A stretch of DNA of 6,099 nt from an uncultured Rhodovulum sp. (GTDB taxonomy: Bacteria > Pseudomonadota > Alphaproteobacteria > Rhodobacterales > Rhodobacteraceae), in NCBI GenBank assembly GCA_946221765.1, contig CAMIMK010000196.1, positions 1 through 6,099 of the forward strand, in the 5' to 3' direction. Shown here in pieces: positions 5,943 to 6,099 of this stretch; the first letter of the stretch is position 1, and every line of letters begins with the position of its first letter. The position numbers and the translations under genes were made by a program. The notes beneath the pieces were generated by a model. The model did not search any database. It saw only the letters and a list, made by a program, of their open reading frames with translations, and was not told the DNA's origin.

Positions 5943-6099
5943 GGCATGCTCTCCTCGGCGAGCCAGTCGGTGAGGGCGGCGTTGACGGCGGCCGGCGCGG
6001 TCATCGGCACCATGTGACCATGGCCCTCGATCACCACCGCCCGGCCGCGGGGCGCGGCCGCGGCCATCGCGCGGGCCATGGCCGGCGTCGAATTGGCAT
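5939..6099 (-). CDS. Alpha/beta-fold hydrolase (C-terminal fragment)
   Basis: The last 52 complete codons of a gene that enters from the right edge of the window. The remaining protein reads ANSTPAMARAMAAAAPRG, followed by RAVVIEGHGHMVPMTAPAAV, and ends in DWLAEESMP. This is the classic tail of alpha/beta-fold hydrolases: a helix with a P-x-M-A pattern after the acid region, then a strand leading into GHGHM, where the His of the catalytic triad (residue 28 of the fragment) is expected, then M-P-x-x-x-P-x-x-V-N before the final helix. The nucleophile elbow and the acid residue are outside the window. The TGA overlaps the flavin reductase ATG by 4 bp, indicating translational coupling in one operon. 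Hydrolases beside two-component flavin monooxygenases often cleave the oxygenated product, for example an ester, lactone or carbamate, but the substrate here is unknown. Confidence 0.85.
   Translation of the reverse strand, partial: ANSTPAMARAMAAAAPRGRAVVIEGHGHMVPMTAPAAVNAALTDWLAEESMP
5950..5956 (-). promoter_or_regulatory. Ribosome binding site of the flavin reductase gene
   Basis: GAGGAGA on the minus strand, 7 nt before the ATG at 5942 and within the last codons of the hydrolase gene. It is the strongest Shine-Dalgarno in the window and fixes the reductase start. It points to high expression of the flavin-supplying component. Confidence 0.75.

Noticed and set aside
5001..6099. Complete Rut pyrimidine-degradation operon
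   Set aside because: The hydrolase, flavin reductase and LLM enzyme are reminiscent of RutD, RutF and RutA, but the next genes are ALDH, NIPSNAP and an ABC importer rather than RutB, RutC, RutE or the RutG permease. A direct assignment is not supported.

Overview
The window looks like one high-GC (roughly 70 percent by eye) bacterial contig end. Gene style and family content resemble an alphaproteobacterium of the Rhizobiales or Rhodobacterales kind; this is inferred from composition and protein flavour, as there is no rRNA or other marker gene. Every real gene lies on the minus strand, so transcription runs from position 6099 towards position 1. The first 36 bases are not genomic: they end in an Illumina sequencing adapter, and the contig is artificially cut there.

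In transcription order (right to left) the genes are: the C-terminus of an alpha/beta-fold hydrolase (5939-6099, cut by the window end); a flavin reductase with an extra C-terminal domain (5001-5942); a luciferase-like (LLM class) flavin-dependent monooxygenase (3964-4995); an NAD-type aldehyde dehydrogenase of the DhaS-like group (2490-3959); a small NIPSNAP-family protein (2168-2488); a periplasmic substrate-binding protein of the spermidine/putrescine-like PotD family (1132-2136); an ABC permease (155-1030); and the first 38 residues of a second ABC permease (37-151). Gaps are 4-bp overlap, 5, 4, 1, 31, 101 and 3 bp, so this is almost certainly one operon whose promoter lies to the right of the window. 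The only larger gap (1031-1131) separates the binding protein from the permeases and is extremely C-rich in the transcript.

Together the genes describe an import-and-degrade module. An ABC importer brings in a small, probably amine-like or polar organic solute. A two-component monooxygenase (flavin reductase supplying reduced flavin to the LLM oxygenase) oxidises it. The hydrolase and aldehyde dehydrogenase then cleave and oxidise the products, and the NIPSNAP protein has an unknown accessory role. The substrate cannot be read from the sequence. The most notable points are this uncharacterised gene set, the degenerate Nudix-like tail on the flavin reductase, the G-run/C-run tract between transporter genes, and the adapter contamination. 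No tRNA, rRNA, CRISPR array, insertion sequence or clear intrinsic terminator was seen.
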